Shown here in pieces: positions 34,601 to 46,900 of a stretch of DNA of 64,000 nt. The stretch lies in the NCBI GenBank assembly GCA_020746105.1, contig CM036642.1:1581501-1645500 (forward strand), in the 5' to 3' direction. The position numbers and the translations under genes were made by a program. Every line of letters starts with the position of its first letter. Position 1 is the first letter of the stretch. Under the pieces are notes generated by a model. It saw only the letters and a program-made list of their open reading frames with translations. It did no database searches and was not told the DNA's origin. The stretch is from Trogon surrucura (lineage: Eukaryota > Chordata > Aves > Trogoniformes > Trogonidae).

Positions 34601-37600
34601 AACAGCAAAAAAACCCACCCCATACCACATCCTTCGTCCTCTGCACCGGCAATGTGGGGAAATAACAGGAATAAGTGAAAAGTGCTTTTTTCTGTGGGTT
34701 GTAAACAGCTTGGTTAATGCCAGTGCAAAGCCTGAACTTGTATTTTCTGTGGAAAATAAAGAGGCAAGGCAGGTGAGCATATTTCAACTCTACTTTTTTT
34801 GTAAAAAAAAACAAAGAAACCAGCAATTCCAAGGCATTGTCTGCATCTCTCCCCCCAGCTAAGTCCTGGCGTACAGATTTGCAGCTTGTTAGGGCCCTTA
34901 ACTGACTGTGAATCTTGGGCGTTGCCCGGGTGTGTGGCGAGGTTTCAAAACACGCAGGGCCAGAAACCAGGCGATCAAGCCCGTCCACTCTGTTATGCTG
35001 AAGAGTTGGGCTGGCAAACACGGCAGCTGCTGATTCAGAGCGCGACAAAAAGGCCCAGCTCATGGTGTAGTTGCTGGAGCAAGCTTACATCCTCCGGTGT
35101 GTTTCCTAGGGCTTTGGATTGAGGGGGGCAAAGCTGCTTTGGAAGCAGGACTCTCCCTCTTGAGAGAAGCCTTGGAGATCACAAGGCTGTGTTTCTGTCC
35201 AAATTACACAGTGGCATCCTCGAACAACAAGCAGCACCACCTCTGGGCTCAGCCTCAAAGCAGCGTGTGGCCAACTCGGGGCAGCTCGCTGCACTTTTTT
35301 GCAGGTCCCCTTCTCCCGAGTCACTAATTATTCTCCTTGCCTTACAGACGGAGAGGCTGAATCACCCCGAGACAACTCGCCTCAGGCCGGAAAGCTCTCC
35401 CCGCGCAGATCATCAGCCCAGCGGTCCCTTGTTCACCTTTGCTCGCTGGGGGCTGCCGGTTCAGCTGGAAACCACAGAGCCTTCTGGGTGACGTTTTCCT
35501 CTCCTCCCACTGAATCAGCCTTTTATTTGCTCTTTGGAATGCAAAGTAACAGGACACCCTGTGAGTTTTATCTCTCTTTTGTATCGCTGGGGAAGTTGCC
35601 CGACCGGATTGAATGATTTAGCCGCAGATGGGGATGGGGTGGTTTCGGGGTTGTTTGGCAGGAATCTGGGTGGGAGGGCACTGCCGGTGAAATTTGAATT
35701 TCGGGAGTCACGCTGAGAAAAGAACCCTTGGGAGGGAAAACCCTTTGTCGCTGTGTGAACCTGGCTGGATGGATGGTGCTCCTTCGGGAGCTGGAATTAC
35801 CGGGAACTGCCTCCTCCAGAAGACGTTTCCCCCTGCAGGCAGCCCGCCTCCATTCCTTATGTAAGCAGCTCCCTTTTCCCTTCTTTCCCTTGGATGGTGC
35901 TCCTGGGGCTGGGAGCTGATGCGGAAGTGTCCTGCCTGCTCAGAGTTTGCTGCTCCAGTAGCTAATCCCTGCCCAGTCTGGGACACTCTTGGGGGTCGAT
36001 CTCCTGGTGGTTTCGCCCTTGCGACTCGCTGACAAAGACGGACCTGGTTCTCAGATTTCGGCGGTGCCTAAAGTCTCTCCTTCCTCCCCAAAGGCGGAAA
36101 AACCTCGGCGTGCTGCTCTCATAATGCTGTTGTGGCCACACTGATACGAAGAGACGACGTTCGGGGGAGCTTTTATTGAATGAACTGAGCTAAGTGGGAA
36201 GAAACAGAAGCTTTGTTGCTGACGGCTGCCGTTGCACGTGGGTAAGTGGCTCGATCTTTCTGCTTCACTTACGTCTTCGTAGCGACTTGTCTGGGCTCAG
36301 CATCCTACAGTCGGGCTGGAAGTGTCCTACTGCAAAAGCACGTGGCAGATTGTTTATTGGGAAGTGCTGCTTTGATGTTTTGGGACCCAGAAAGGGGGGA
36401 CCCTCGTCTCCTGTGGTGACTTGGCAGCTCAGCCACAAAATAAATCACTGCAGAGAAACGGGAATCCTACCATTTAGAGCTCTGAACCAGCTGCCTCCCA
36501 GCTATATTATATTTCACGTTTAGGACGTGTGTTGCTTTCTTGTTTCCCCCTGTTCGAATGAGTTTGTTTGTAAAATGTCAGTGGCTTGAATGACAGGAGA
36601 CACAGGGTGCTCACAGCGTTGTGTGAAAGCAAGAGTTGTGGATTTTTGCAGGAGACACTTTAGGCCTCAGAGAATGAGCTTGCATCTCGCCCTCGTTTAG
36701 CCACATCCCCGAGCATGGGTGTTCGCCTGGCACCTGCCTGGAGGAGATATGATACAAGAGGAGAAGTTTGCAGTAACAAAGAGCAGTGGGTCAGCTCGGT
36801 TTGGCTGCTTTGTACCTAAAATAGTTTCACGGGGGTATTAACTCAGGCTGGAGCAGCTACAGTCAGCCCGGCAGGGAGTGGCTGGAGAGCTGGGCAGGGT
36901 TGGGAGAGCCGAGAGCAGCTCCTGACATCAGCCAGGCAGGCAGTTGCAGCAGGCTGACTAACAAAGCCACCTTTTGAAGGGGAATACCTCAAATCCGGAG
37001 AGACTTCCTGCTGTGAGGGGCTGCGATTCTGGGAGCTGCTGAGGGAGCAGGGAAGGCAGTTCCAGAAGTTTTTCTTTGGGAGAGCACAGGAGTTACGCTG
37101 TGTTTTTCACCTAGGCAGGGTTGGAGGCCTGACACCATCTTTTTTTTTTCCCCCAGAGAAACACCAGAAGGGGAAAACGATGGAATAAGACTGTGTCAGG
37201 AATGCAGGTTGCTGTTTAAAAACCCTCTTTCAAACCTGCGTTGAGAGCATTCTCAGAACCCAGGCCTTTGCTGCTGGTCCCTCCTTTTTTTCTCAGGGGG
37301 CATCACTTAATATCAGACCACACAGTCCCTGGGAGCTGTTGCTGATCCGTGAGCAGCGCTCCGAGTCGTATCCAAAGCCAAATTTGAGTGCACGTGCAAT
37401 TTCTGCTGGTCGTGTTGCATCTGGGCTCTTGTAAGAGATGGCTCCTTCCTCAAGTGCTGTAGCCTTGCTGAGAGCAGGTTTCCAGCTCAGGGAATATTTT
37501 CCTTTGGCAGCCAGATGTGCCAGATGTTTTGGGGAACAGCTGGCTTGTCCCATGGGCTGGTTGTCGTCACCCAAAAAAGGGGTAAGACCTTGGGTACGTA

Positions 37601-37700
37601 AAGCTTTGCCCTGGAAAACAGTTTGTGTCCCTCTTGCCTGCTGGAGGTTGGTAAAAGACACATTATTTTTTTGGTTTCGTTTCCTAAAGCAAAGCGTGTG
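31700..37700. other. NFRKB-ST14 intergenic region
   Basis: About 6 kb lie between the end of NFRKB and the ST14 promoter. I find no recognisable protein domain, no chain of exon-like segments in a consistent frame, and no RNA gene. The open frames present are short and unrelated to each other. A small nested inverted repeat lies at 31899-31948, and an A-strand poly(A)-like hexamer (TTTATT read on +) near 36170. The region may hold regulatory DNA for either neighbour, but nothing in it shows this directly. Confidence 0.6.
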
Positions 37701-37719
37701 GCTGAAGGGTCTCGGGACG

Positions 37720-37967
37720 ACGCCAGGCTTTGGGGCACGACGTTTCGGGCGCGACGCTTCCCCTTAATTTCCCCGCGGTGAAGCGGGAGAGGCGAGAGAA
37801 CCGCGGCGGGGCGGAGCGGGGAGGGGGGGTGACCCCGCCGGGTGTTTCCGCCTTCCCTGCACCTGCCCGGAGCGAGGAGAGGAGGGGCTGGGCGCCGCGC
37901 CGAGCCCTTCGAGCCGAAGATCGACCTCACCATGGCCGCCTGAGCCGGCGCGGCAGCCGCCCTCGCC
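37720..37967 (+). promoter_or_regulatory. ST14: CpG-island promoter and 5' UTR of ST14
   Basis: A CpG-dense block runs into the first coding exon and continues to about 38060. It includes GGGCGCGACG, CCGCGGCGGGGCGGAGCGGGG (GC-box-like) and no TATA box. The transcription start cannot be placed exactly. A tiny upstream ORF lies inside it (37932-37943). Confidence 0.7.
37932..37943 (+). promoter_or_regulatory. ST14: Three-codon upstream ORF before ST14 start
   Basis: ATG GCC GCC TGA lies 24 nt before the main ATG. Its context, CTCACCATGG, has A at -3 and G at +4 and is stronger than the main start (GCCATGG, G at -3). If transcription starts upstream of it, this uORF should capture scanning ribosomes and lower ST14 translation. 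Whether it is in the mRNA depends on the unknown start site. Confidence 0.5.
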
Positions 37968-40900
37968 ATGGAGCGGGGCCCCACGGCTGGCATGAGGTAC
38001 AGCGCCCAGTCCCAGGTGAGAGCAGGACCCGCTGCCGGGGGGGGGGGGCGGGATGGTGGGGCTCCCCTAAAAGCTTCATCCTCCGCTCAGTTCGGTTCCT
38101 TCGAGCCTCTCAGGATTGAGCGGGGCAGCTCTGGATCCCTTGGGAAGTCAGATAAGGTCAGGAGAAACGCATTCTGGGAGGGGGGGATGTCGCTGAGTCC
38201 GGCGGAGGAGGAAAAGCAAAAGCAGCTTTGGGGAAGTGGAAATCCCCGGTGTTAGTTCCAACGCTGCCAGAGCTCTGAGGGTTTTGGTTTCGGCTTTAAG
38301 TGAGGCGCTGGGGCTGTGAGGTGAGCTGTTTGGGGTTGTTTAGCAACAGCTCTACCTAAACCTGTTCAAGCTGCCAGGAGGTCTGGCTTGAACCGAGGGC
38401 TTTGGGGCTTTGTTAATGAACCGATGCCTTATCGGCGTGCTTTGAAACTTGAGCTGTGGTCTTGGCTTTTCGGGTAGATCTCCCTGGCTGAGGGTCAGGT
38501 TTTGGGTTGTGCCTTCCGGGCCACGGAGCTTTTTCCAAACCAGGCTTTTAAGTTCAAGCACGACAGCTTTCCAGCTCTCCTCCCTGGTGCTGATCTCTGA
38601 GACCTGGCTTTTAGGGGTTGTTATCTGGCAGGAGTGAAGGAGCTAGCGCCTTGAGCATCGCTCAGAAAGCTGGCCTACAGCAAGAAAAAGTTTCCCTCGC
38701 CTCGCGTGGCTGCCGGGAGCGCGAAGGAGATGCTCACGCTGATACCGTTCAGCTCGAGCTCCTTGCTCCCTGCCTGGGTCGGGGTGACACCGCTGGGCAC
38801 CCCGTGATCTTCCCTGCTCCTGGCCAAAAGGTAGGTTTGCGCCCTGGTGTGTCCTTACGGCGCGGCTGAGCGAGGCAGCGGCGTCCCGGGTCCTTTCCTG
38901 TGGTTCTGGGTCAGTTTTCCCTTCGCATCGGTTCAAGAAGAGCCGGGAGGATTTCCCCGAAGACGGTGCCTGACTTGCTGGCAGGAATTTGTCCCTCGTG
39001 GACCTCCTGTCCTTGGACTTGGCTCCCTACAAAGATGACAGCGGAGCAAATGTGAGTCGTTTTGCAATTCCTGCGTCTCGTCCGGCGGCGGAGAAGGAGT
39101 CAGGTGTGGGGAAAATGATCTCCTCTCCCTCGGAAAGGTGCAGAACTTTTCTCTCAGGCAGTGGCTGGCGGGTGAGCTGCTGCTCCGGCCAGTTGCGCTG
39201 CTGTCGGTGCCAAAGGCCAACAGGGATAAGGAAAACGCGATGAGAAAAAGGCCGGTCGGGAGCGCGCCAGACCTTTGCTCAGCAAACAAAAGATGGCTCT
39301 GTAAAACCATCCGAGGGAGCAGCGGGAGCGTTTTTAAGGGCTTGGCTGCTGGGAAGGTTTCGGACCAAAGGTTCTCGCCTTGCCCGGGGTAGGAGACGCC
39401 GTTTCCATCCAAAGGCTGCTGGGACTAACGTCGTGAATAACGCGCCGCGATATCTGGGCGACGGGCCGGGGCGGAGGAGGGAGCAGCTAAGAAGGGATGG
39501 GTTTGCCAGGCCAAGGCTTTGCCCGGTCAGAGATGCTGTGTTGGTTTTTTCCCCCTGCTCTCGGCTCCAAACATTCAAATGTTGCGGGGTAGATCCCCCC
39601 TCACAACTCACCAAAGCGAAGAGCCGAGTGTGGAGGGTTTGGTGGAGGTGTGGAGGGTTTGGTGGAGGTGTGGAGGGTTTGGTGGAGGTGTGGAGGGTTT
39701 GGTGGAGGTGTGGAGTGCAGCTGGTGCTGTTCAGCTGCTGGAGGGTGTTTTTGTTGCTCAGGCAGTACTCTCTGTACCAGGAAAAAGACTTAAGAATGTT
39801 TTGAGTAAGTATTTGCATCTGTGGCGTGTTCCTCTGCTGGTCTTGGGACATAAGTGTGTCGCAGGGAGGAATTTCATGGCTCGTAGCTACGTCTGCCAGG
39901 CCTGGGAGGTAGCTTGATTTCCCACTTCTCCCCGGCCCAGAAGCACAATCCGAAGCGCGGTGGCTCTTTTTTATTATTTTTTTTTGCACGACGCGGCTGC
40001 TCCGATAAGCCCGGCGTGGGGCAGGGCAGCCAGCCGAGCCTGTGCTGTCCTGTGCAAACAGTAACTTCAGTTTCTTCTGTAATAAACCAAAAGGAATTTG
40101 GTTTCTCGTGTGACTCAGGATGGTCACAAGACGACAGCGGGTTGAGCTCGAAATGGGTGCGTGAGGTAGGGGTGTGTGACTCGGGTCTTTCACTGTCACC
40201 CTCGCCCTCTGTCCCTGGAAGGGAGGCAGCCGGGAGGACTTGGTGTCCTTTATTTCCTTCTCTGTTCTCCCTCCTAAGTCCCGATGTCACCAGTTTATAC
40301 TGTTGTTGCCTTTAATAAGGAACTGGAGATGAGAAATAATGCGCTGGCAAAGTTTCTTGATTGCTTTACTGCCCACGTTGAGGAAGGCAGCGCGAACGCG
40401 CCGCACGGAAACTTAGCTCTCACGCACGCTGTTTCCATGCGTTTCTTCTTGAGAATTAGGAGAGAAGTGAGAAGGTTATTCTTACAAAATCTCTTCCTGC
40501 AGGAGCGCTGGGGGTTGCAGCCAGTGCAGGAGTTGATCTCAAGCGTTGCGTAGCTGCGTTTGAGCCGCTTGGGTGAAGCGAGTCGCACGCTGTGCCAGTG
40601 GCTTTTAGATCTTTTGGTTTGTTTTTTTTCTTATGGGAAACAGGCCATTTCCCCTTACGCCAGCACCACGGAGCTGGCGTTGGCTTTCACTATGATCTGG
40701 GAAACCTCAGCGTCTGAAAATACAACTTCCTCGGCTCTTTCTGCGCTGCCCGGGCCCACCCCGTCGATCTCCAAGTCTGTGGTGTCCGTCCCGAGCTGGT
40801 TGATGAGTCGATGGGTTTCATTCCTCACGTGACGCTCGCTTTGGGTTTTATTGAACGCCACCTGAGGCAGGTGTGGCTGCAAAAGGGGAGGTGGGAATTG

Positions 40901-43900
40901 CCTCTCGGATACGCGGGCTGGGGATCCGCAGGGTGTCATTACCCGGCCGGAGTCTAACCGCGTCGTCCGATGACTCTGCTTCACCTGAGACCTCCCCGGT
41001 TGGTATTTTGGGAGCAGCGAGGGGCTTTCGGTGCCCACACCATCTTGCTGGGACCACCAAGGGAGTCACAAACCAGCTTCTACAGGAGATGCTGAGGTGG
41101 GCCCAGCTTTGTGCACAGCCCAGAAACCCCCTTGCTGTAGTCTTGCTGTTCTGTGATCGCCCTTTGCAGGAGGATATCTCTGCCTTCTGGTAAGCACCTC
41201 CAGACCAGAGCGGACTGTGGCAGTTCCCACCGTGCCCGTGTGCCTGCCGAGTTTCCTGCTCACAGAGTTAGTCACTTCTGCATCTGGTTTGTCCAGTCTG
41301 GCAGAGGACGGTTGCTGTCTAAAAATACACCGCGTAGCTGGCTTACGGAGGAGGAGGAGGCGGACTAGGAAGGTTTGCTTACGCACAGGACTTCTCTCTG
41401 AGCTCTCCGCACGCAGGAGACCTCTGAACTCGATATGAATCTCTCTGTGCACGCTCTTTTTCCAAGTTTTTTCGCGGAGTTGACGCTCCAAGGGGAAAAT
41501 GAGGCGTGGAGGGAACGGGGCAACATCTTTCAGACCCTTTCACCCGATGGGCACGTAGCAGCAGCCATGCCGGCCAAGCTGATGCTGTGACCAAAACCCT
41601 TCGATCCCACGGTGAGGAGGAGCACGAGGAAACAGCTGAACCTGTGACTAAGGCAGAGAGAATATGAAGGAAGGTTTTCTGTTAATCTTGTTTATTGGAG
41701 CAGTTTCCTCGAGAAGGGAAAGCGAGTCAGACCTTGGGGGCTAGAGATGGTTTCTCAGGGACTCGTGGAGAAGGTAAGAGGGGGACGTCCGTTCGGATCC
41801 TTTCTGGTTTCCATCTCGCTGGTCGGTCCACGTGGCCAAGATGAAAATGGCAGTCGTCTCTTGCTTCGTGTAACGGTGATCTTTTGGTTATATCACGTAT
41901 ATCATCTGTCTCGCCTTGGTTTCTGCCTAGCTTAGAGGATGGTGCCCAGAGGAGGTGGTTTTCCCTGACGGGCGAAGGGGATATGAGGGAAGCGGGGGCC
42001 GAGGTCAGACGGGAGCTTTTTGTGCTCAGCCTGGGCAGGGAAGATTCAGCCTCTCGCTCAGAGGTCGGGACACGGGGCATCGTCGGAAATCTTCCCGGCA
42101 CGACCCGATTCGGCGTTCCTGCAGCGCTTGGGGGATGCTTCAGATCCTCTGCCTTGGACTGAGAGTTTGCAGGGATCGCCGGTGCTTACCTGGGCAGTTG
42201 GATGAACTGAATTTTGGGGGCATTTTGCAGAGGACCCCTGATTCCGTGGTGCCGTTTCGCTATCGCTTCCACCCTGTACCGTTACGCTTCTCACACGTGG
42301 AGCGCACGGTCCCTCTTGCGGGGAAGAAGCACCAGCTGGCCGAACCCACCCTGTGTTATTAAAGCTGTGATTTAACAGCTTGTGCCCAAAAATTGACGTT
42401 TCCTTGGGTTACGCTTCCAGGTGCGATCGTGGAGGGCGAACAGGGATCAGGGCATCCTCTGTGGCCTTGCCAGGTCTTCTGGTAGCGGCTGGATGTCGGT
42501 GATAGAAAGAATCTGCAGCCTCAGACGTGCTGGTTTCTTTCTGCCCAGCCTTAGGCAGCAAATCTCACACACACCCCAGGCCTTCCTTCCCCGTGCTGCA
42601 GCGGAGAGCTGTCAAATGATAAACTCAGAGCAAAAACTGGTTGCTCTGGTCTCCGTGGCCTTCCAGCAAGTGTTTGCAGAGGATTGAGCTTGACAAAAAT
42701 GTAGGGTAAGGTGCCTGCTGCGCCCTTTCTCCTGGGTGAATACCAAGGGGAGGAGAGGCTTTGGAGGGTGGGAGGAGAGGACAGAGGTGGGGTGAAGGAA
42801 AGGGCAAAAGGAGCCGGAGGAGTGATGCAAGTAGGAGCTGGGCTTCCGCACAAAGTGAGGCGAGATAAGGGGGGTGAAGCCAGAGATAAGGGGGTGAAGC
42901 CAGAGATAAGGGGGTGAAGCCATTAAGTCTCAGGGAGGAGCAGCGAGGATGTGCAGGGAGCTGGGATCCCCTTCCCTGGTGGTTTTTCCTGATGTTTAAG
43001 AGGCTCGTGACGTTTGTGTCGAGCTAAGCCGAGCCATTACGCGTCCGTTTGTGTCAGCCCTGGGCTGAGCGAGGACGAGGCAGCGTCCGACCCGGGGGGG
43101 ACATCACAGCCCTCCCGGAGCGCAGGAATGTGTTTGAACGCAGCGGATTTGTGCCAGTCGGCACTTTGCGCTGGCGTCCCGAGCCCCAGGAAGCTGCCAG
43201 ATGCCCGGTGAGGCTCAGAGAGAGGGGAAAATGGGGAGGTGGAGGCTGCGACAGCGAAGCATCCGCGTGGTTTGGGCGGTTTGCAGTCCTCGTGTGTTCA
43301 TCTCAGGTTTTTTAGTTGATTTCTTTCGGTCGGCGTTTGCGTTGAACGTCCAGATCCGGAGCGGAGATGCAGAGGATGGAAGGAGAGTTGTGCAAACGTG
43401 AAGGAAGGAAGTGGCTGGGTTTCTTCTTTTACAGGAACGTTATTTATAGCCGGCTCTGCCCCACGAGTGGCGGGTGACCCACCTGCCACATCGCCGGCCC
43501 TTCGCAGGGGTGAATTTTTGGGTGCAGTTTCACCTCCCAGCAAGGCAGGGATCTTGAGGGTTGTGGGCTTGTGACCCGTCACGGGGGTGTGTGTGGACTC
43601 GCCCCTGAGCTTACTTGAACTGCTCGTCTTGTGTTCGGCCCCAAAAAGGAATTAAACGTGCCTGGAAAAGCAAAGCAGAAGCTGTTTTGTGGTTGAACCT
43701 CTCCAAGCCCAGGTTTTGAGAGCAACTTTTCCACCGTCCTGCCTCCTCTCCCCTCCTCTAGGACATGAGCTACCCGGAGGAAGGCGTGGAGTTCCTCCCG
43801 GCCATGAACTCCAAGAAGGTGGAGAAGCGCGGCCCGAAGCGGCGCGTGGTCGTGGCCGTCGTGATCGTTGTTTTCCTGCTCGTCTCCCTCACCACCGGCC

Positions 43901-46900
43901 TCCTGGTCTGGCACTTCAAATGTGAGTGGCGCTCAGTCTGGCGGGTGGCGACGCGGAAGGTGTGGAAAAGCTTCGTTACCCAGTGTTGCTCATGTGTGCC
44001 CCCCAGTTTGGGAGGCTCCACGGAGTGGGGGGACCCCGTTTCCTCCCCCCAGTACCCTGATTGCTGTTGCTGCTGTGCAGCTTCCCAGCCCTGACTGCAA
44101 TTTCCACCTCTGATCCGTTGCTTTCCAGACCGGAACGCGCCCGTCCGGAAGGTTTTCAACGGCCACTTGCGGGTTCTCAACTGGGATTTCCTCGACGCTT
44201 ACGAGAACTCCAGCTCGCCCGAGTTCGTCATGCTGGCCAAGAAGGTGAAGAGCACGGTAAGAGGTTTCTCTCCTCCCTCCTCCCGCGAGCAGGACTTTCT
44301 CCTCTTGCCCTGTGGCCATGGGAATCTTGTGTTTAAGACTGCTTGGAGCTTCCTGGCTCCTCTCAGCTCTCCCTGCTCGCCCTGGGCTGCGTGCCCAGAG
44401 CCTGCCTTTAAGCTGGGTCTCAGCATCAGAGCTCCATCCCTGGCATCTCCCTGCCTGTGCCACCCAGCACCTGGGCAAATACGGGGGGTGCTGGCTGATT
44501 CAGGGCAGGGAGCCGAGGCAGGAGGGCGTCTGCCCTCTGTGCTAAAGCCGTGGCTGGTCTCGCCTTTCCCCTCAGACTCGGTCATGCAGGGAAGAGCAGG
44601 GCGAGCTGAGGCAGAGCGGGCTGTGGTGTGCGCTTCTGGGCGCTTCTTGGACTCTTAACTCTCCCTCTTCCTCTCTTTGGCCCCTGCAGATTCCTGCAGC
44701 CAGGGATGCCGGGTATGTGCCCTCGTTTTCCGTAGAGGGCTTGAAGCTCTGTCTGTCTGTAGCCTTTCCCCCCTCCTCACTTGCAGACGTGCCCAACACA
44801 CTTCTTTGAACCTTTCAGGTGGAGGACATCTACAGGAACCATGAAGATATTGGCCCTTACCACAAAGAGACAGTGATCACGGCGTTCAGGTAGGTGCTGT
44901 CCCTCTCTGGGAGGGGAGGAGGGCGATGCTGGGGCGTCACGCAGCCATACGCCCTCGCTCCTGGGCTGCTGTGTCACCCTGAGCGACGCAGGAAAAGGGC
45001 TCATTGAGTAGCCTGGCCCCTTCTCCTCATACTTGAGTCGTCCTGCATCCGTCCTTGCTCTCACTCCCCCGTAATCGCCCTTCCCCGGCAGCGAAGGCAG
45101 CGTCATTGCCTACTACTGGTCGGAGTTCCTCGTCCCCAAGTACCGGGAGCAGCGTCTGGACCGGGCGATGGCCGACAAGCAGAGCCTGGTCCAGCAGTGG
45201 AACCCTCGCCTGCGCAACCCCACGCTGAAGGTGGAGTCGGTCGTCGCTTTCCGTGAGTGCTGCCTCCGCGGAGGGACGGGGAGAGGTGGGGGGCACCTCC
45301 TTGGGACTCGAGGGATGACCTCAGCTCTCTTTCCTCCCACAGCTGCCGACCCCACCATAGCTCACTCCGCTCGGAACAGTGAGTATGGATCTGCCCTCTT
45401 ACCCTTGGCCTCTTCGGGGTGGCGATTTCCCTCGTGGGATGGGGAAATGCCTGAGGAGGAGCGCTCCGCAGACCTCCCCGTGCTGCCTGGAGCTGGTTTA
45501 GGGTCGGCCAGGCTGCGGCACGGAGCTTGGCGTTACGGAGCAGCGGCCCTGGCACCCCCTTGTAGATGGAGGGGTGCTCCCTGCTCCTCCGGGGCGCTGA
45601 ACTCTGGCAAAGGCAGGGGCAGAACCTCCTCGCTTGCTTTGTTAACTCTCCCCCGCTCTCCCGGGCAGATAGCTGCATCTTTGCCCTCCACGCCAAGGAA
45701 GGGGAGGTGACGAGTTTCACCACGCCGGGCTTCCCCAACAGCCCGTACCCCAACAACGCACTCTGCTACTGGACGCTGAGGGCGGACGCCGACTCCGTCA
45801 TCAGCCTGACCTTCAAGACGTTGGAGCTGGAGCAGTGCACGGACGGCGGCGACTACATCAAGGTGTACAACTCCCTGAGCCCCGTGGAGCCCCACGCTCT
45901 GGTGAGGTGAGTGTCCCCGCCCGGCACCGAGCCCTGGTCCCTGCTCAGAGGTGACCTGTTGCCGCTCGAGGCACTCTGTGCAAAAATCTGACGGATTTTG
46001 TCCTTCCCTCCCCAGGCTCTGTGGGAATTATGCCCCATCGTACAACCTCACCTTCCTGTCCTCGCAGAACGTCATGCTCGTCACTTTGGTAACCAACAAG
46101 GATGGGAGATTCCCCGGCTTTAAAGCAGAGTTTTTCCAGCTCCCCAAGACTCAAGGTGAGCAGAGGCCTCGGCCCAGCTCCCCTCCACCTCTCCCTGTGG
46201 TCGCTTCGCCGGGGCTGTTCCCAGGGAGAGCTGGAAGCAGGTCACATCTCGGAGCTCGCTTTGCCCCACGGTGCTCTCGGCTGCTGTAACGACATCCCCT
46301 GAGGAGGGCAAAGCACGAGTTATGGTGGCTTAGACATGCAGATTGGTGCGTGCAGAAAGCACCTAATTGATCTCCTGGGTTCTCTCCAAGCCTTGGAGCA
46401 GAGCTGCTCCCCCCAGAGATCATCTTAACCTTGTTAGAGACTCTTGCATCTGCCTCTCTTCCTCCCTGGGGCCGGCAGAGGCTCAGGAAAGCCACAGGTC
46501 TTCGAATCTCTGACCCATTTTCATCTTCTCGCTTCTCTTCTAGCCTGCGGCGGCACTCTGAGAGGAGAGAGCGGCACCTTCACGACTCCCTATTACCCGG
46601 CACACTACCCGCCAGCCACGGACTGTGTCTGGAACATCGAGGTAAGACGAGCTCCTTAATTAATGCCTTTTTCCATGCTCCGGAAAACGACGCGCCCCTC
46701 ACCCCGCTCCCTTTCTTGCAGGTTCCCTCTAAAAAGAACGTGAAGGTGCGTTTCAACATGTTCTTCGTGCTGGAGCCCGGCGTCCCCGTGAGCTCCTGCC
46801 CCAAAGACTACGTGCAGGTCAACAGCACGAGGTGGGTGCCGGGCTTTGGCCCTTTTGGTTCCATGAGTTCCGGGCTGGGAGAAGGTTTGCTCGGTGCTGA

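Larger units (their letters stand above)
38016..43761 (+). other. ST14: ST14 intron 1 (5.7 kb)
   Basis: This intron separates the 16-codon first exon from the membrane-anchor exon and is the largest in the window. It starts with GTGAGA followed by a run of 12 G. It contains two different 20-bp tandem repeats (39631 and 42861) and a possible coding segment on the minus strand (40655-40861). A weaker exon-like piece on the + strand (38985-39052) ends in AAT|GTGAGT. Long introns next to a first exon often hold enhancers, but nothing here proves one. Confidence 0.8.

Noticed and set aside
45103..45756. A 217-codon minus-strand frame over ST14 exons 5-7
   Set aside because: It is a shadow of GC-rich coding exons; the + strand has correct splice phases and SEA/CUB homology.
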